From the NCBI GenBank assembly GCA_015232735.1, contig JADFZC010000017.1:1-17770 (forward strand): DNA of 17,770 nucleotides. Reading direction: 5' to 3'. Under the pieces are notes generated by a model. It saw nothing but the letters and a program-made list of their open reading frames with translations. It searched no databases and was not told the DNA's origin. Below, one piece after another: positions 7,349 through 14,895 of the stretch (the stretch's first letter is position 1; each line of letters starts with the position of its first letter). This DNA is from Oligoflexales bacterium. GTDB lineage: Bacteria > Bdellovibrionota > Oligoflexia > Oligoflexales > Oligoflexaceae. A program made the position numbers and the translations under genes.

Positions 7349-8383
7349 ATGAAAGTTTTTGTGACAGGCGGGTGTGGCTTTTTAGGCTCACATGTTTGCG
7401 AGTATTTTATTAAAAAAGGTGATGAAGTTATTTCATATGACAACATGACCAAATATGAAATCAAACGCACCGGACTGGCGACAGAGGAGGTACGTGATTA
7501 CAATTGGAATTATCTTAAAAAATTGGGTATCAAGCTCATAAAGGCTGATATCAGGAATTTTGAAGAACTTGTAGATTCATCAAGTGGCTGCAATTATATC
7601 ATTCATACTGCAGCTCAACCGGCAATGACCATCAGCTGGGAGGAACCCAGGCTTGATTTGGAGACAAATGTCATTGGAACATTTAATGTTCTTGATACAG
7701 CACGGAGGCATAATATTCCTGTGGCCTGCTGCGCCACAGTCCATGTTTATGGGAATTCGATTAATGAAAAGTTGAAAGAGACTGAGAACAGATACGTTTT
7801 TCAAGATAAGAGCGAGTTTATAGATGAGAATTATCCAACGCTTGGAGGAAAATTATCGCCTTTGCATGGGTCAAAGATAACTGGTGATATTTATACCAGA
7901 GTGTTTTCAGACACCTATAATTTAAAAGCGGCCAGCTTCAGGTTGACTGGGATTTACGGGACACGCCAGTTCGGTGGCGAAGATCATGGATGGGTGGCAA
8001 ATTTTGCAATAAGAAGCGTGCTTGACTGGCCTTTGACAATTTTCGGTACCGGGAAACAGGTGCGTGACATTATATACGCCACCGATGTTTGCGAGGCTTT
8101 TGATGCTTTTTATAAGAAACAGGTTTCTGGAATATATAATATCGGTGGTGGAAGAAGGACTATGATCTCACTTTTAGAGTGTATTGCTCTTATTGAGGAG
8201 ATTAACGGCAGAAAGTGTCAGGTTAAATTTGCCCCCGACAGGTTTGCGGATTTGAGATATTTTGTATGTGACATATCAAAAGCCAAAAAGGAACTGGACT
8301 GGGAACCGAGAATAGTGCCAAGGGAGGGTATTGAAATCCTGTTGGACTGGATTAAGGAAAACCGTGTTTTTCTAAAATCTTGA
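7349..8383 (+). CDS. Extended-SDR NAD-dependent sugar epimerase/dehydratase, atypical active site
   Basis: A 344-residue nucleotide-sugar SDR. ATG 7349 is 8 bases after GGAGG; an ATG two codons earlier (7343) sits too close to it. The Rossmann motif is TGGCGFLGSH. The segment NMTKYEIKRTG followed by RDYNWNYLKKLG resembles CDP-paratose/tyvelose 2-epimerase relatives. The catalytic Thr is present in CATVHVYG, but the expected YxxxK reads LHGSK: Leu172 sits where the catalytic Tyr belongs, with Lys176 kept. The rest of the fold is intact, so this looks like a subfamily trait and not decay. It begins a three-gene module with a sugar nucleotidyltransferase and a GT2 enzyme, so it probably modifies the NDP-sugar made by the next gene. 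The exact reaction is unknown. Confidence 0.75.
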   Translation: MKVFVTGGCGFLGSHVCEYFIKKGDEVISYDNMTKYEIKRTGLATEEVRDYNWNYLKKLGIKLIKADIRNFEELVDSSSGCNYIIHTAAQPAMTISWEEPRLDLETNVIGTFNVLDTARRHNIPVACCATVHVYGNSINEKLKETENRYVFQDKSEFIDENYPTLGGKLSPLHGSKITGDIYTRVFSDTYNLKAASFRLTGIYGTRQFGGEDHGWVANFAIRSVLDWPLTIFGTGKQVRDIIYATDVCEAFDAFYKKQVSGIYNIGGGRRTMISLLECIALIEEINGRKCQVKFAPDRFADLRYFVCDISKAKKELDWEPRIVPREGIEILLDWIKENRVFLKS

Positions 8384-8408
8384 TAAGAATTAAAAGAGGG
8401 GCATTAAG

Positions 8409-9161
8409 ATGAAGGCGCTTATTCTAGCGGCAGGCCGGGGCAACAGAATTAATGAACTGTCGGTGGAACAAAATAAATGCATGATAAGAATGCGTGGAAA
8501 ACTGCTTATAGAGTATAACCTGGATTGCGCTCTAAGTATAAAAGTCAATGAAATCATACTTGTTGTCGGCTATAGGGCTGAAATGATCATAAACTATTTT
8601 GGAAACAGCTATAAAGGCACATCCATAAAATATGTAATTCAGCAGGAACAGAAAGGGCTTGTAAATGCGATAGAGTCAGCTCAAAAAGCATTAAACGGTG
8701 AGGATTTTTTTCTCATGCTTGGGGATGAGGTCCTATTAAATCCTCAGCATCAGGCTATGGTTGAGTCTTTTTTCAATGATAGGTCCATATTCGGAATCTG
8801 CGGAGTTTTAAGTGTAACTGACAGGAACCAAATAAAGAAAACATATACCTTTCTTCAGGGTGAAGACAAGGTGATTTACCGGCTTATTGAAAAGCCGCGA
8901 AATCCCCTTAACGACATGCAAGGGACGGGGCATTGTGTTTTTAAAAACAGTCTTCTTGAATATATCAAATATACTCCAATACATCATGAAAGAAATGAAA
9001 AAGAGCTTCCAGACCTGATACAATGCGCAATCGATGATGGCAAGATTATTAAATCTTTCAATATATGTGATAAATATACAAATATAAATAATTTTGAAGA
9101 TATCACAATTGCTGAGGAGTTTTTTGGTGGCAAGGAATTTGGTTGTTATACCGGCGCATAA
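8409..9161 (+). CDS. Sugar-1-phosphate nucleotidyltransferase
   Basis: A 250-residue single-domain NTP-transferase of the RmlA/GlmU-N type, which joins a sugar 1-phosphate to a nucleotide. The N terminus MKALILAAGRGNRI carries the nucleotide loop, with Asn replacing the common Thr of GxGTRL. LMLGDEV and the IEKPRNPLND segment also match the family. There is no second acetyltransferase or CBS domain. GAGGGG precedes the ATG by about 8 bases. The 3' end overlaps the next gene's likely GTG start by 35 bases. The base (CTP, GTP, UTP or dTTP) cannot be told. Placed between the epimerase and GT2 genes, it probably makes the NDP-sugar they use. Confidence 0.8.
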   Translation: MKALILAAGRGNRINELSVEQNKCMIRMRGKLLIEYNLDCALSIKVNEIILVVGYRAEMIINYFGNSYKGTSIKYVIQQEQKGLVNAIESAQKALNGEDFFLMLGDEVLLNPQHQAMVESFFNDRSIFGICGVLSVTDRNQIKKTYTFLQGEDKVIYRLIEKPRNPLNDMQGTGHCVFKNSLLEYIKYTPIHHERNEKELPDLIQCAIDDGKIIKSFNICDKYTNINNFEDITIAEEFFGGKEFGCYTGA

Positions 9162-9924
9162 TGAGGAAGAAACTATTTATGAAGTGGTAACGAAGGCTTT
9201 AAAATATGCGGATGTTTCTGTTACAGATGATGGAAGCCGTGATAAAACGCCCCTGATTCTTGCCAAAATCCTTAAGGAATGCGAGGAAGGCAGGCACAAG
9301 CACAATCTGAATGTGATTACGCATGAAAGCGCAACACATATCCCCAAGGGCATTCAGGATGGTTTTAAATTTGCTGTTGAAAATGATTATGATTTTGTCG
9401 TTACTATGGATTCGGGGTTATCGCATGACCCAGATGCCTTGCCTGATTTTTTTTCCCAGGATCCATCAATTGACGTTGTCATAGGAAGAAGGAAGAGTAC
9501 AAAAAATGTGCCTTTCTACCGCAGAACTGTAAGTTTTTTTGCCTCAATTGTCGTTAATTATGCTCTCAGCGATTCCTATGTAGGTTTTAAGGGATATTGG
9601 ATAAGGGATTGTACAAGTGGATTTAGACGCTATAGCAGGAGAGTCGTGGGGAGGATGGCAAGTTCCAAACTTAACTCTAAGTCGTTTGATTTTCACATGG
9701 AGGCTATTTCCATTTGTTGCCGCAGCAGGGCGACGTTAAGTGAGATCCCGATAACTTATTTGTTTTCCAATTCATCTTTTAATAGAAAGGTTTTGATTCA
9801 GGGTATCAAGTTTGGTTTATATCTGATGAAGACCAAATTTTCAGGAGTTGATTCTGCAGAAAACTTCTCGCTGACTCCACTAAATCAGTCTTTCAACCAA
9901 AATTCTCATGATAGGATTCATTAG
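9127..9924 (+). CDS. GT2 glycosyltransferase (polyprenyl-phosphate sugar synthase-like)
   Basis: A 265-residue GT-A enzyme. The open frame begins at a TTG at 9094, but GTG 9127 lies 7 bases after GAGGAG (9114-9119) and gives the usual family start (VVIPAHNEEETI), so I chose it. DDGSRDKT (Asp34, Asp35) is present. The second acidic motif reads MDSGLSHDPD where dolichol-phosphate mannose synthase relatives have MDADLSH, so the second Asp of DxD is Gly97. No C-terminal membrane segments are seen. The last 20 or so residues are encoded by the antisense of the duplicated ptmE 3' region, so the natural C terminus was probably replaced at that junction. The gene converges with ptmE and overlaps it by 32 bases. 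Confidence 0.78.
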   Translation: MARNLVVIPAHNEEETIYEVVTKALKYADVSVTDDGSRDKTPLILAKILKECEEGRHKHNLNVITHESATHIPKGIQDGFKFAVENDYDFVVTMDSGLSHDPDALPDFFSQDPSIDVVIGRRKSTKNVPFYRRTVSFFASIVVNYALSDSYVGFKGYWIRDCTSGFRRYSRRVVGRMASSKLNSKSFDFHMEAISICCRSRATLSEIPITYLFSNSSFNRKVLIQGIKFGLYLMKTKFSGVDSAENFSLTPLNQSFNQNSHDRIH

Positions 9925-9963
9925 CCCTGCTCAAATCGTCCGGCTTTCCGATATCCAGCCAAT
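9893..9963 (-). repeat. Right arm of inverted ptmE 3'-end duplication
   Basis: The last 71 bases of the intact ptmE, matching 256-326 in inverted orientation (68 of 71). Weaker similarity runs on toward about 9855 and corresponds to the first codons of the deacetylase at 339, here without the rest of that gene. Confidence 0.9.
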
Positions 9964-11020
9964 ATTCATGCATATAAAACGGTACGACCTTTTTCCTCCT
10001 TTTTATTGCACGCTCGATGATCTCAGTCATGTCTATATACTTAGACCCATCAATTTCATGGCAGATGTCAGGATTTATCACATAGATACCCGCGTTTATC
10101 ATGTAATTTAACTGGGGTTTCTCCTTTATCGAAACGATTTCGTTTCCAAAGGACTCGACGACCCCGTAAGGAACGACCATCTTGTAAGGGCTCACGGCAC
10201 AGGTTATATCGGCACCATTTCTGTCGTGACTGCTTATGATTCCTGAAAACGAAACCTTTGTCAGCAGATCCGCATTGCAGACAAGAAGAGGATGTGTGAT
10301 CTCATGCTTGCATAAACCTATCGCCCCTGCAGTTCCAAGCCGTTTCTCCTCTCTAAGGACCTTAATATTCAAATGGCCGTATATCCCGCTGCCAAGATGT
10401 TTCTCAATCATTTCCGCCATGTAATTCACTGCAATGTAAAAGTTCCTTATTCCCGATGCTTCAGCCATTGTTATGAGCGTCTGGAGTATGGGTTTGTTTC
10501 CGATAAGCGCAAGCGGCTTGGGTCTATCTGACAAAATGGAGCGAAGCCGCGTGCCCAATCCGCCTGCAAGTATCAGCATCGAATTTGGAAGGACAAAAGG
10601 TTCTACGACGAAATCCATTTGCTCTTCACGGGAATAGTTTTTTTCCTGATTTGTAAGCACAACGAATATGTCAACAAGCGATCCACGGGCATCGGTAAGT
10701 GGGATCTCCCTGATATTTTTTTCCCTCGCTATCCTCAAAAGAGTTTCGCTGTCAGTATCCTCACTGGCAGTAATCGGCGATTTCTGATACCAGGATCTTA
10801 TAGAGTCAGCAATCTCCGCCCCATTAATCAGGGCGTGGCGGACATCGCTGTCCGAGGCTATGCCTATCAAGCGATTATTATCATCCACAACACAAGCCAT
10901 AAGGGCTCCTGACGCATTGATCGCGTTGATCGTGTCTTTGATGGTAGACTCTTCTGATACAATGGATTTCTGCCAACCCAGCAAATACTTTCCAGCGCTC
11001 ATAACTGTAAACCCAATCAT
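9893..11020 (-). CDS. ptmE: PtmE-type glucosamine-1-phosphate guanylyltransferase (CBS pair + NTP transferase)
   Basis: A 375-residue protein with two CBS domains (about residues 18-66 and 77-124) followed by a nucleotidyltransferase domain from about 147, with the loop LAGGLGTRLR (151-160) and RPKPL. This layout is that of PtmE from Campylobacter, reported to make GDP-glucosamine at the start of the GDP-route to legionaminic acid; the CBS pair may sense a nucleotide. The ATG at 11020 has only a weak ribosome-binding site; an in-frame ATG at 11002 is an alternative. It faces the legionaminic operon instead of leading it, and a deleted second copy lies at 198-326. No terminator is seen between it and the converging GT2 gene. 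A mannose-1-phosphate guanylyltransferase-like role is the alternative. Confidence 0.85.
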   Translation of the reverse strand: MIGFTVMSAGKYLLGWQKSIVSEESTIKDTINAINASGALMACVVDDNNRLIGIASDSDVRHALINGAEIADSIRSWYQKSPITASEDTDSETLLRIAREKNIREIPLTDARGSLVDIFVVLTNQEKNYSREEQMDFVVEPFVLPNSMLILAGGLGTRLRSILSDRPKPLALIGNKPILQTLITMAEASGIRNFYIAVNYMAEMIEKHLGSGIYGHLNIKVLREEKRLGTAGAIGLCKHEITHPLLVCNADLLTKVSFSGIISSHDRNGADITCAVSPYKMVVPYGVVESFGNEIVSIKEKPQLNYMINAGIYVINPDICHEIDGSKYIDMTEIIERAIKRRKKVVPFYMHEYWLDIGKPDDLSRANESYHENFG

Positions 11021-11048
11021 TCAAGTGATAAATCTCAATATTTATAAC

Positions 11049-11094
11049 CTGTAGATTGGCATAAACGAATCAAAATTGCATCCGTTTTTGACTT
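11049..11094 (-). repeat. ptmE leader matching the left-edge relic
   Basis: On the - strand these 46 bases upstream of ptmE match 198-243 at 39 of 46 positions, with no gaps. Conservation of this untranslated stretch suggests it carries ptmE promoter or leader signals. It also argues that the TTG at 11093 is not the start of the divergent + strand gene. Confidence 0.8.
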
Positions 11095-11197
11095 GTCCGC
11101 AAGTAAAAAACAGGAGGCAATAAAAGATCATGAAACAAACTGCTTAACAAGGACAACATTAATCTGGTACGTTAAAATTTCGATTGGATCATTCGTT

Positions 11198-11230
11198 TAT
11201 AATATCTTTGCTCGTGAAGAAGGTGACAAT
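11198..11230 (+). promoter_or_regulatory. -10 box and ribosome-binding site of the fusion gene
   Basis: A perfect TATAAT at 11198-11203, with only AT-rich sequence at the -35 spacing, is followed by AGAAGGTG, which ends 5 bases before TTG 11231. Together they support transcription start near 11210 and translation start at 11231, in the 210-base gap between divergent genes. Confidence 0.5.
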
Positions 11231-13390
11231 TTGCGAACATACGTACCGCTTCCATCATGGAAGGACATGTCTTCATTATTTTCATTAAAGAAAGCGGATG
11301 ACAGGGAGCTTGCCGGGCCATGGATCCAGGATGATGACGAATTTGTCTGGTTAAGCAAATCCATGCACGCCCTGCCTGTGATTGTCGAATTCTGGCAGAA
11401 GATTCACCCGGAAAATCAAAATCCGCCTAACTTCTGGCTTCCCGATTATTTCTGCAACCAGTCCTTGCTGCCGCTTAGAAAAAGTCCATGCAAAATAACC
11501 TTTTATCCAATAAAACCAGATTTCAATCCTGACTTTGATGCATGTGAGGCGCTTGCTCTTGAGGAAAAGCCAGACATTTTTCTTCTGACTCACTATTTTG
11601 GACTGGCCTCAGATGTTAAAACCTCAAAAAGATTCTGTAAAAATTTCGATTCAATCCTTGTTGAGGACTGTGCGCATGCGCTTTTGCCCACTTCAGAAAT
11701 TGGAGTCGGCGGAGAGTTCGTATTCTTCAGCCCACACAAACACCTGTCCATTCCGGACGGCTCTATCCTGATATTAAAACCCGGAAATTTTAAACCTGAT
11801 CCTGAAAAAGATATCAAAAAGATATTTTTTGAGATCGTAAACAATCAGGTATTAAAAAAAAATCATGTTCAGATCCGTTGGCTGATAAAAAAGGTGATCC
11901 AAAAATTACTTCCCGATTTCATTGCCAAATATATCAAAGGGATCAAGAGCGCATCTTATGATTTCAAGGAAGATCCAGAGTCTGTCCGGTCCTCTTCGCA
12001 TGAAATCCCTTCCGGAATATCATTAAGCTGCAGGGCCATTCTTTCAAGCCAGATTGGACGCCTGGATCAGATAATTCAAAGAAAAAAACATGTATATGAC
12101 CTTAGGCGCTACCTCTTGAAATCACGAAATGTCGGCGAGATCCTAGAACTGCAAAAGGAGCCTTTCGTCCCATATCATGCCGTAAGCAGGATTCAGGAAA
12201 GAGAGAAGATATCCTCTCTTTTCGAGAGTGAAATGAAAAAAGACACGCTGGTTCAAAACTGGCCCGATCTTCCCCCTGAAGTAAAAAACACTATCGACCC
12301 TGGCAGCATAGCGACAAAACTTCGAGAGTCACAATTTCATTATGTGATCAACCATGATTTGAACACAAAGGATTTTGTAAGAGAATTCATGGTCAAGCTA
12401 AAAGATTACGAAAAAACCTCGGAATATCCGGAAATCTCGATTTCAGAGGCCGCCCCTGACGATCCCCTGATTCTCCAGGCGTTTCATACAGCCGAATTCT
12501 CCAATCTTGTCCAGATGCCCGCCTACGGGCTTGCAAGAGCGAAATCAAACAGATATGTAAAAACCATCTATGGCATGGCGGAATCGAGGGAACTCATAAT
12601 CGCCGTTTTTCAGGTCCAGCTGATAAGCATCCCGATTCTTGGCGGTATCGCCAGAATCAACAGGGGCCCCCTATTTCTGCTCCATGACATGACACCATGG
12701 GACAAATACAAACTGTTTCAAAATATTAAAAAGTTCCTTTCACAAAAAAAGGTCCGCCTTGTTTTTATCAATCCTGAACTTGCCCCTGACCCGGAAAACA
12801 TCCTTATCCTCGAAAGCTGTGGATTCAAAAAAAGAGAAAAGGCGACCCCACATGGTTACACCTCAGCCTGGATCGATCTAACAAGGAGCCTTGATGAACT
12901 GAGGGCCTCTCTTCATTCAAAATGGCGAAACCAGCTTGTCAAGGCGGAAAACTCCTCCATAGGTATAGAGACAGGTTCATCCATGGAGATACTTGACTGG
13001 CTTCTTTCCAATTACAGCAAAGACATGGAAGAAAAACATTACCTTGGTCCAAGCTGCCAGCTGATAAGAGAACTTTATGAAAACATACCGGACTCGTTTC
13101 TCATCATAAGCACGATCAAGGATAAAATGCCGATCGCCGCCGTTCTAATAATATGCCACGGCAAGGCTGCAACCTACCTTGTGGGCTGGAACAGCGCCGA
13201 AGGCAGGGAGCTTAATGCCAATAACCTCTTACTGTGGCAAACGATTGTTGAACTCAAACAAATCGGCATAAGGCAATTTGATCTTGGCGGAATCGATGAA
13301 ATTGGCACGCCGGGCATCGCAAAATTCAAGCGCGGCCTAAAGGGGCGTGAATACACGCTGACCGGTGAGTACCTCTGCCTTATTCTTTAA
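11231..13390 (+). CDS. Fusion: DegT-like aminotransferase + FemAB/GNAT-like acyltransferase
   Basis: About 719 residues from TTG 11231; the frame is open back to 11093, but that part overlaps the conserved ptmE leader. Residues 1 to about 395 resemble a DegT/DnrJ-type PLP aminotransferase: DIFLLTHYFGLASD, the acidic VEDCAHAL motif (Asp146) and SPHKHLSIPDGS with the likely PLP lysine Lys170. From about 400 to the end the sequence looks like a FemAB/BioF2-type double GNAT protein: SLHSKWRNQLVKAE, AVLIICHGKAATYLVGWN, then FDLGGIDEIGTPGIAKFKRGL. One chain could therefore both aminate a sugar and acylate or aminoacylate the new amine. Substrate and acyl donor are unknown, and the aminotransferase half is divergent. 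It heads a two-gene unit with a GT4 enzyme 17 bases downstream. It might supply the missing LegH-type acylation, but it could equally act in another sugar pathway. Confidence 0.72.
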   Translation: MRTYVPLPSWKDMSSLFSLKKADDRELAGPWIQDDDEFVWLSKSMHALPVIVEFWQKIHPENQNPPNFWLPDYFCNQSLLPLRKSPCKITFYPIKPDFNPDFDACEALALEEKPDIFLLTHYFGLASDVKTSKRFCKNFDSILVEDCAHALLPTSEIGVGGEFVFFSPHKHLSIPDGSILILKPGNFKPDPEKDIKKIFFEIVNNQVLKKNHVQIRWLIKKVIQKLLPDFIAKYIKGIKSASYDFKEDPESVRSSSHEIPSGISLSCRAILSSQIGRLDQIIQRKKHVYDLRRYLLKSRNVGEILELQKEPFVPYHAVSRIQEREKISSLFESEMKKDTLVQNWPDLPPEVKNTIDPGSIATKLRESQFHYVINHDLNTKDFVREFMVKLKDYEKTSEYPEISISEAAPDDPLILQAFHTAEFSNLVQMPAYGLARAKSNRYVKTIYGMAESRELIIAVFQVQLISIPILGGIARINRGPLFLLHDMTPWDKYKLFQNIKKFLSQKKVRLVFINPELAPDPENILILESCGFKKREKATPHGYTSAWIDLTRSLDELRASLHSKWRNQLVKAENSSIGIETGSSMEILDWLLSNYSKDMEEKHYLGPSCQLIRELYENIPDSFLIISTIKDKMPIAAVLIICHGKAATYLVGWNSAEGRELNANNLLLWQTIVELKQIGIRQFDLGGIDEIGTPGIAKFKRGLKGREYTLTGEYLCLIL

Positions 13391-13407
13391 TACCGGAGTC
13401 CTTTCAA

Positions 13408-14721
13408 ATGAAACAAAAAAAGAGATTGCTGTTCTATGCTGGAAGCTGCCATATCATTGGCGGCGATTCGAAATATCTCTTTGATCTAATTAATCATCTC
13501 GATCCAGAAAGATATGAGATGATGCTCTATGCGGATGAAAACCATCTTTTTGAAAAGCGGGCCTCAGAGTGGCTAAGGAAGGATGTTTCAATAAAATATC
13601 TGCCTACCCTTCCTGAAATATTCGCCCCTGATTTGACAGACCTTCTGATTGATTTTTTGGAAAGATCTCCTTTGACAAGATCCTTGAAACTAAGTTTTTT
13701 CCTAAAAAAGATACCCCCTGGCGAAAACCTCAAAAGGCGTCTTTTCAATTATTTTTTAAAAACCATACTTTTCAGGGAATATATACACTCAGTAAAAAAC
13801 TTCCTTTTATTCGTAAATGTTTTCCGTAAGGAAAACCCTGATATTTTCTTTTTCAATAACGGAGGTTACCCCGGCAAGGAAGCTGGCATTATAGCGCTTC
13901 TTGCAGCCAGGTTGATGAAAATCCCAAAAATCGTGATGTCGTTCCACAACATTCCGCCGAAAAGGGGGCTTTTCAGGCTTTTTAATAGAATATATGACAT
14001 CATCACAGACAACTGCTGCAATGTAGTAATTGCCGCCTCGGAAAACCTGAGGCAGGATATAATTAGAAAAAGGGGCATCTCTCCTCATTTAGTCCACACG
14101 ATCTACTGCGGCATTGAAGACCGTATTTTGCCAAATGAATCTGAAAAAAAGGAAATGAGAAGAAAGCTGGATCTGAAAAGTTCCGACTACGTTCTTGGAA
14201 TATGTGGAAACCTGGATGAAGACCGAAAGGGTCACACCATACTTTTCGACGGAATTGCAAAAATCGTTGATAGAACGCCCGACATCAAGCTCCTTGTCAT
14301 TGGCGGCGCAGCCCGGGAACGAATCGGCTATTTAAAAGAATATGTGAAAAAACTGGGAATAGCAGACCATGTACGTTTTCTGAATCACATCCCGGATGTC
14401 CACTCGGTAAACTGCATCTTCGATGTCGCCGTCGTTCCATCCTGTGGGGATGAGGCAACTCCCTACACAATAAAAGAAGGCGCTCGGGCCGGCAAACCCG
14501 TAATAACAACGACAGCGGGCGGATGCCTTTACGGTATTGCGGATCAGAAAACCGGGCTCCTCGTGGATCCAGGAAACCCCGACGCGCTAGCAAGAGCCGT
14601 GCTTTATCTGTATGAAAACAGAAGTATAGGGGAAAGCATGGGATTTAGGGGAAGATCCTACTTTCTCGAAAACTTCCTGCTCGATAACAAGGTCCGGGAA
14701 CATGAAGCACTGTTATCATAG
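13408..14721 (+). CDS. GT4 family glycosyltransferase (GT-B)
   Basis: A 437-residue retaining glycosyltransferase. The N terminus has the acceptor-domain glycine motif (CHIIGGDSKYLFDLI). The donor domain begins at about residue 265 (LGICGNLDEDRKGH), with RFLNHIPDV and the E-x7-E pair Glu349/Glu357 in DEATPYTIKEGARAGKPV, followed by TTAGG and GLLVDPGNPDALA. Length is somewhat above average owing to an insertion near residues 75-130. No membrane segment is seen; it probably acts at the inner face of the cytoplasmic membrane on a lipid-linked oligosaccharide. Acceptor and sugar are unknown. It follows the aminotransferase-FemAB fusion and may transfer the sugar that gene makes. Confidence 0.85.
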   Translation: MKQKKRLLFYAGSCHIIGGDSKYLFDLINHLDPERYEMMLYADENHLFEKRASEWLRKDVSIKYLPTLPEIFAPDLTDLLIDFLERSPLTRSLKLSFFLKKIPPGENLKRRLFNYFLKTILFREYIHSVKNFLLFVNVFRKENPDIFFFNNGGYPGKEAGIIALLAARLMKIPKIVMSFHNIPPKRGLFRLFNRIYDIITDNCCNVVIAASENLRQDIIRKRGISPHLVHTIYCGIEDRILPNESEKKEMRRKLDLKSSDYVLGICGNLDEDRKGHTILFDGIAKIVDRTPDIKLLVIGGAARERIGYLKEYVKKLGIADHVRFLNHIPDVHSVNCIFDVAVVPSCGDEATPYTIKEGARAGKPVITTTAGGCLYGIADQKTGLLVDPGNPDALARAVLYLYENRSIGESMGFRGRSYFLENFLLDNKVREHEALLS

Positions 14722-14734
14722 GATGGGGACTTTT

Positions 14735-14761
14735 GGCCAATTCCCTCTTTGGCTATTTTTT
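14735..14761 (+). terminator. Intrinsic terminator after the GT4 gene
   Basis: GGCCAA (14735-14740) pairs with TTGGCT (14749-14754), one wobble pair included, and is followed by six T (14756-14761). It starts 13 bases after the GT4 stop and ends the two-gene unit. Confidence 0.65.
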
Positions 14762-14797
14762 ATATTTGGTATTCCGGATAAATGATTCGGAATGGAC

Positions 14798-14861
14798 GTC
14801 ATCCTGAGCTTAAACGAAGGATCTGTTCGAACCGAGATTCTTCGCTTAAGCTCAGAATGAC
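14798..14861. repeat. REP-like imperfect inverted repeat
   Basis: A 26-base arm beginning GTCATCCTGAGC and holding CGAAGGATC is mirrored by an arm with GATTCTTCG ending GCTCAGAATGAC, with a 12-base loop. The arms differ at only a few positions. This matches the wide class of intergenic REP/MITE-like elements with a GTCATnCTGAGC core. It lies between convergent transcription units. Confidence 0.75.
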
Positions 14862-14895
14862 GAATCCCGAAATATTAATCTTGAAAGTTATAGCT

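Noticed and set aside
11093..11230. N-terminal extension of the fusion protein from TTG 11093
   Set aside because: The first bases lie in the conserved ptmE leader, and TATAAT at 11198 with a ribosome-binding site before 11231 points to the later start.
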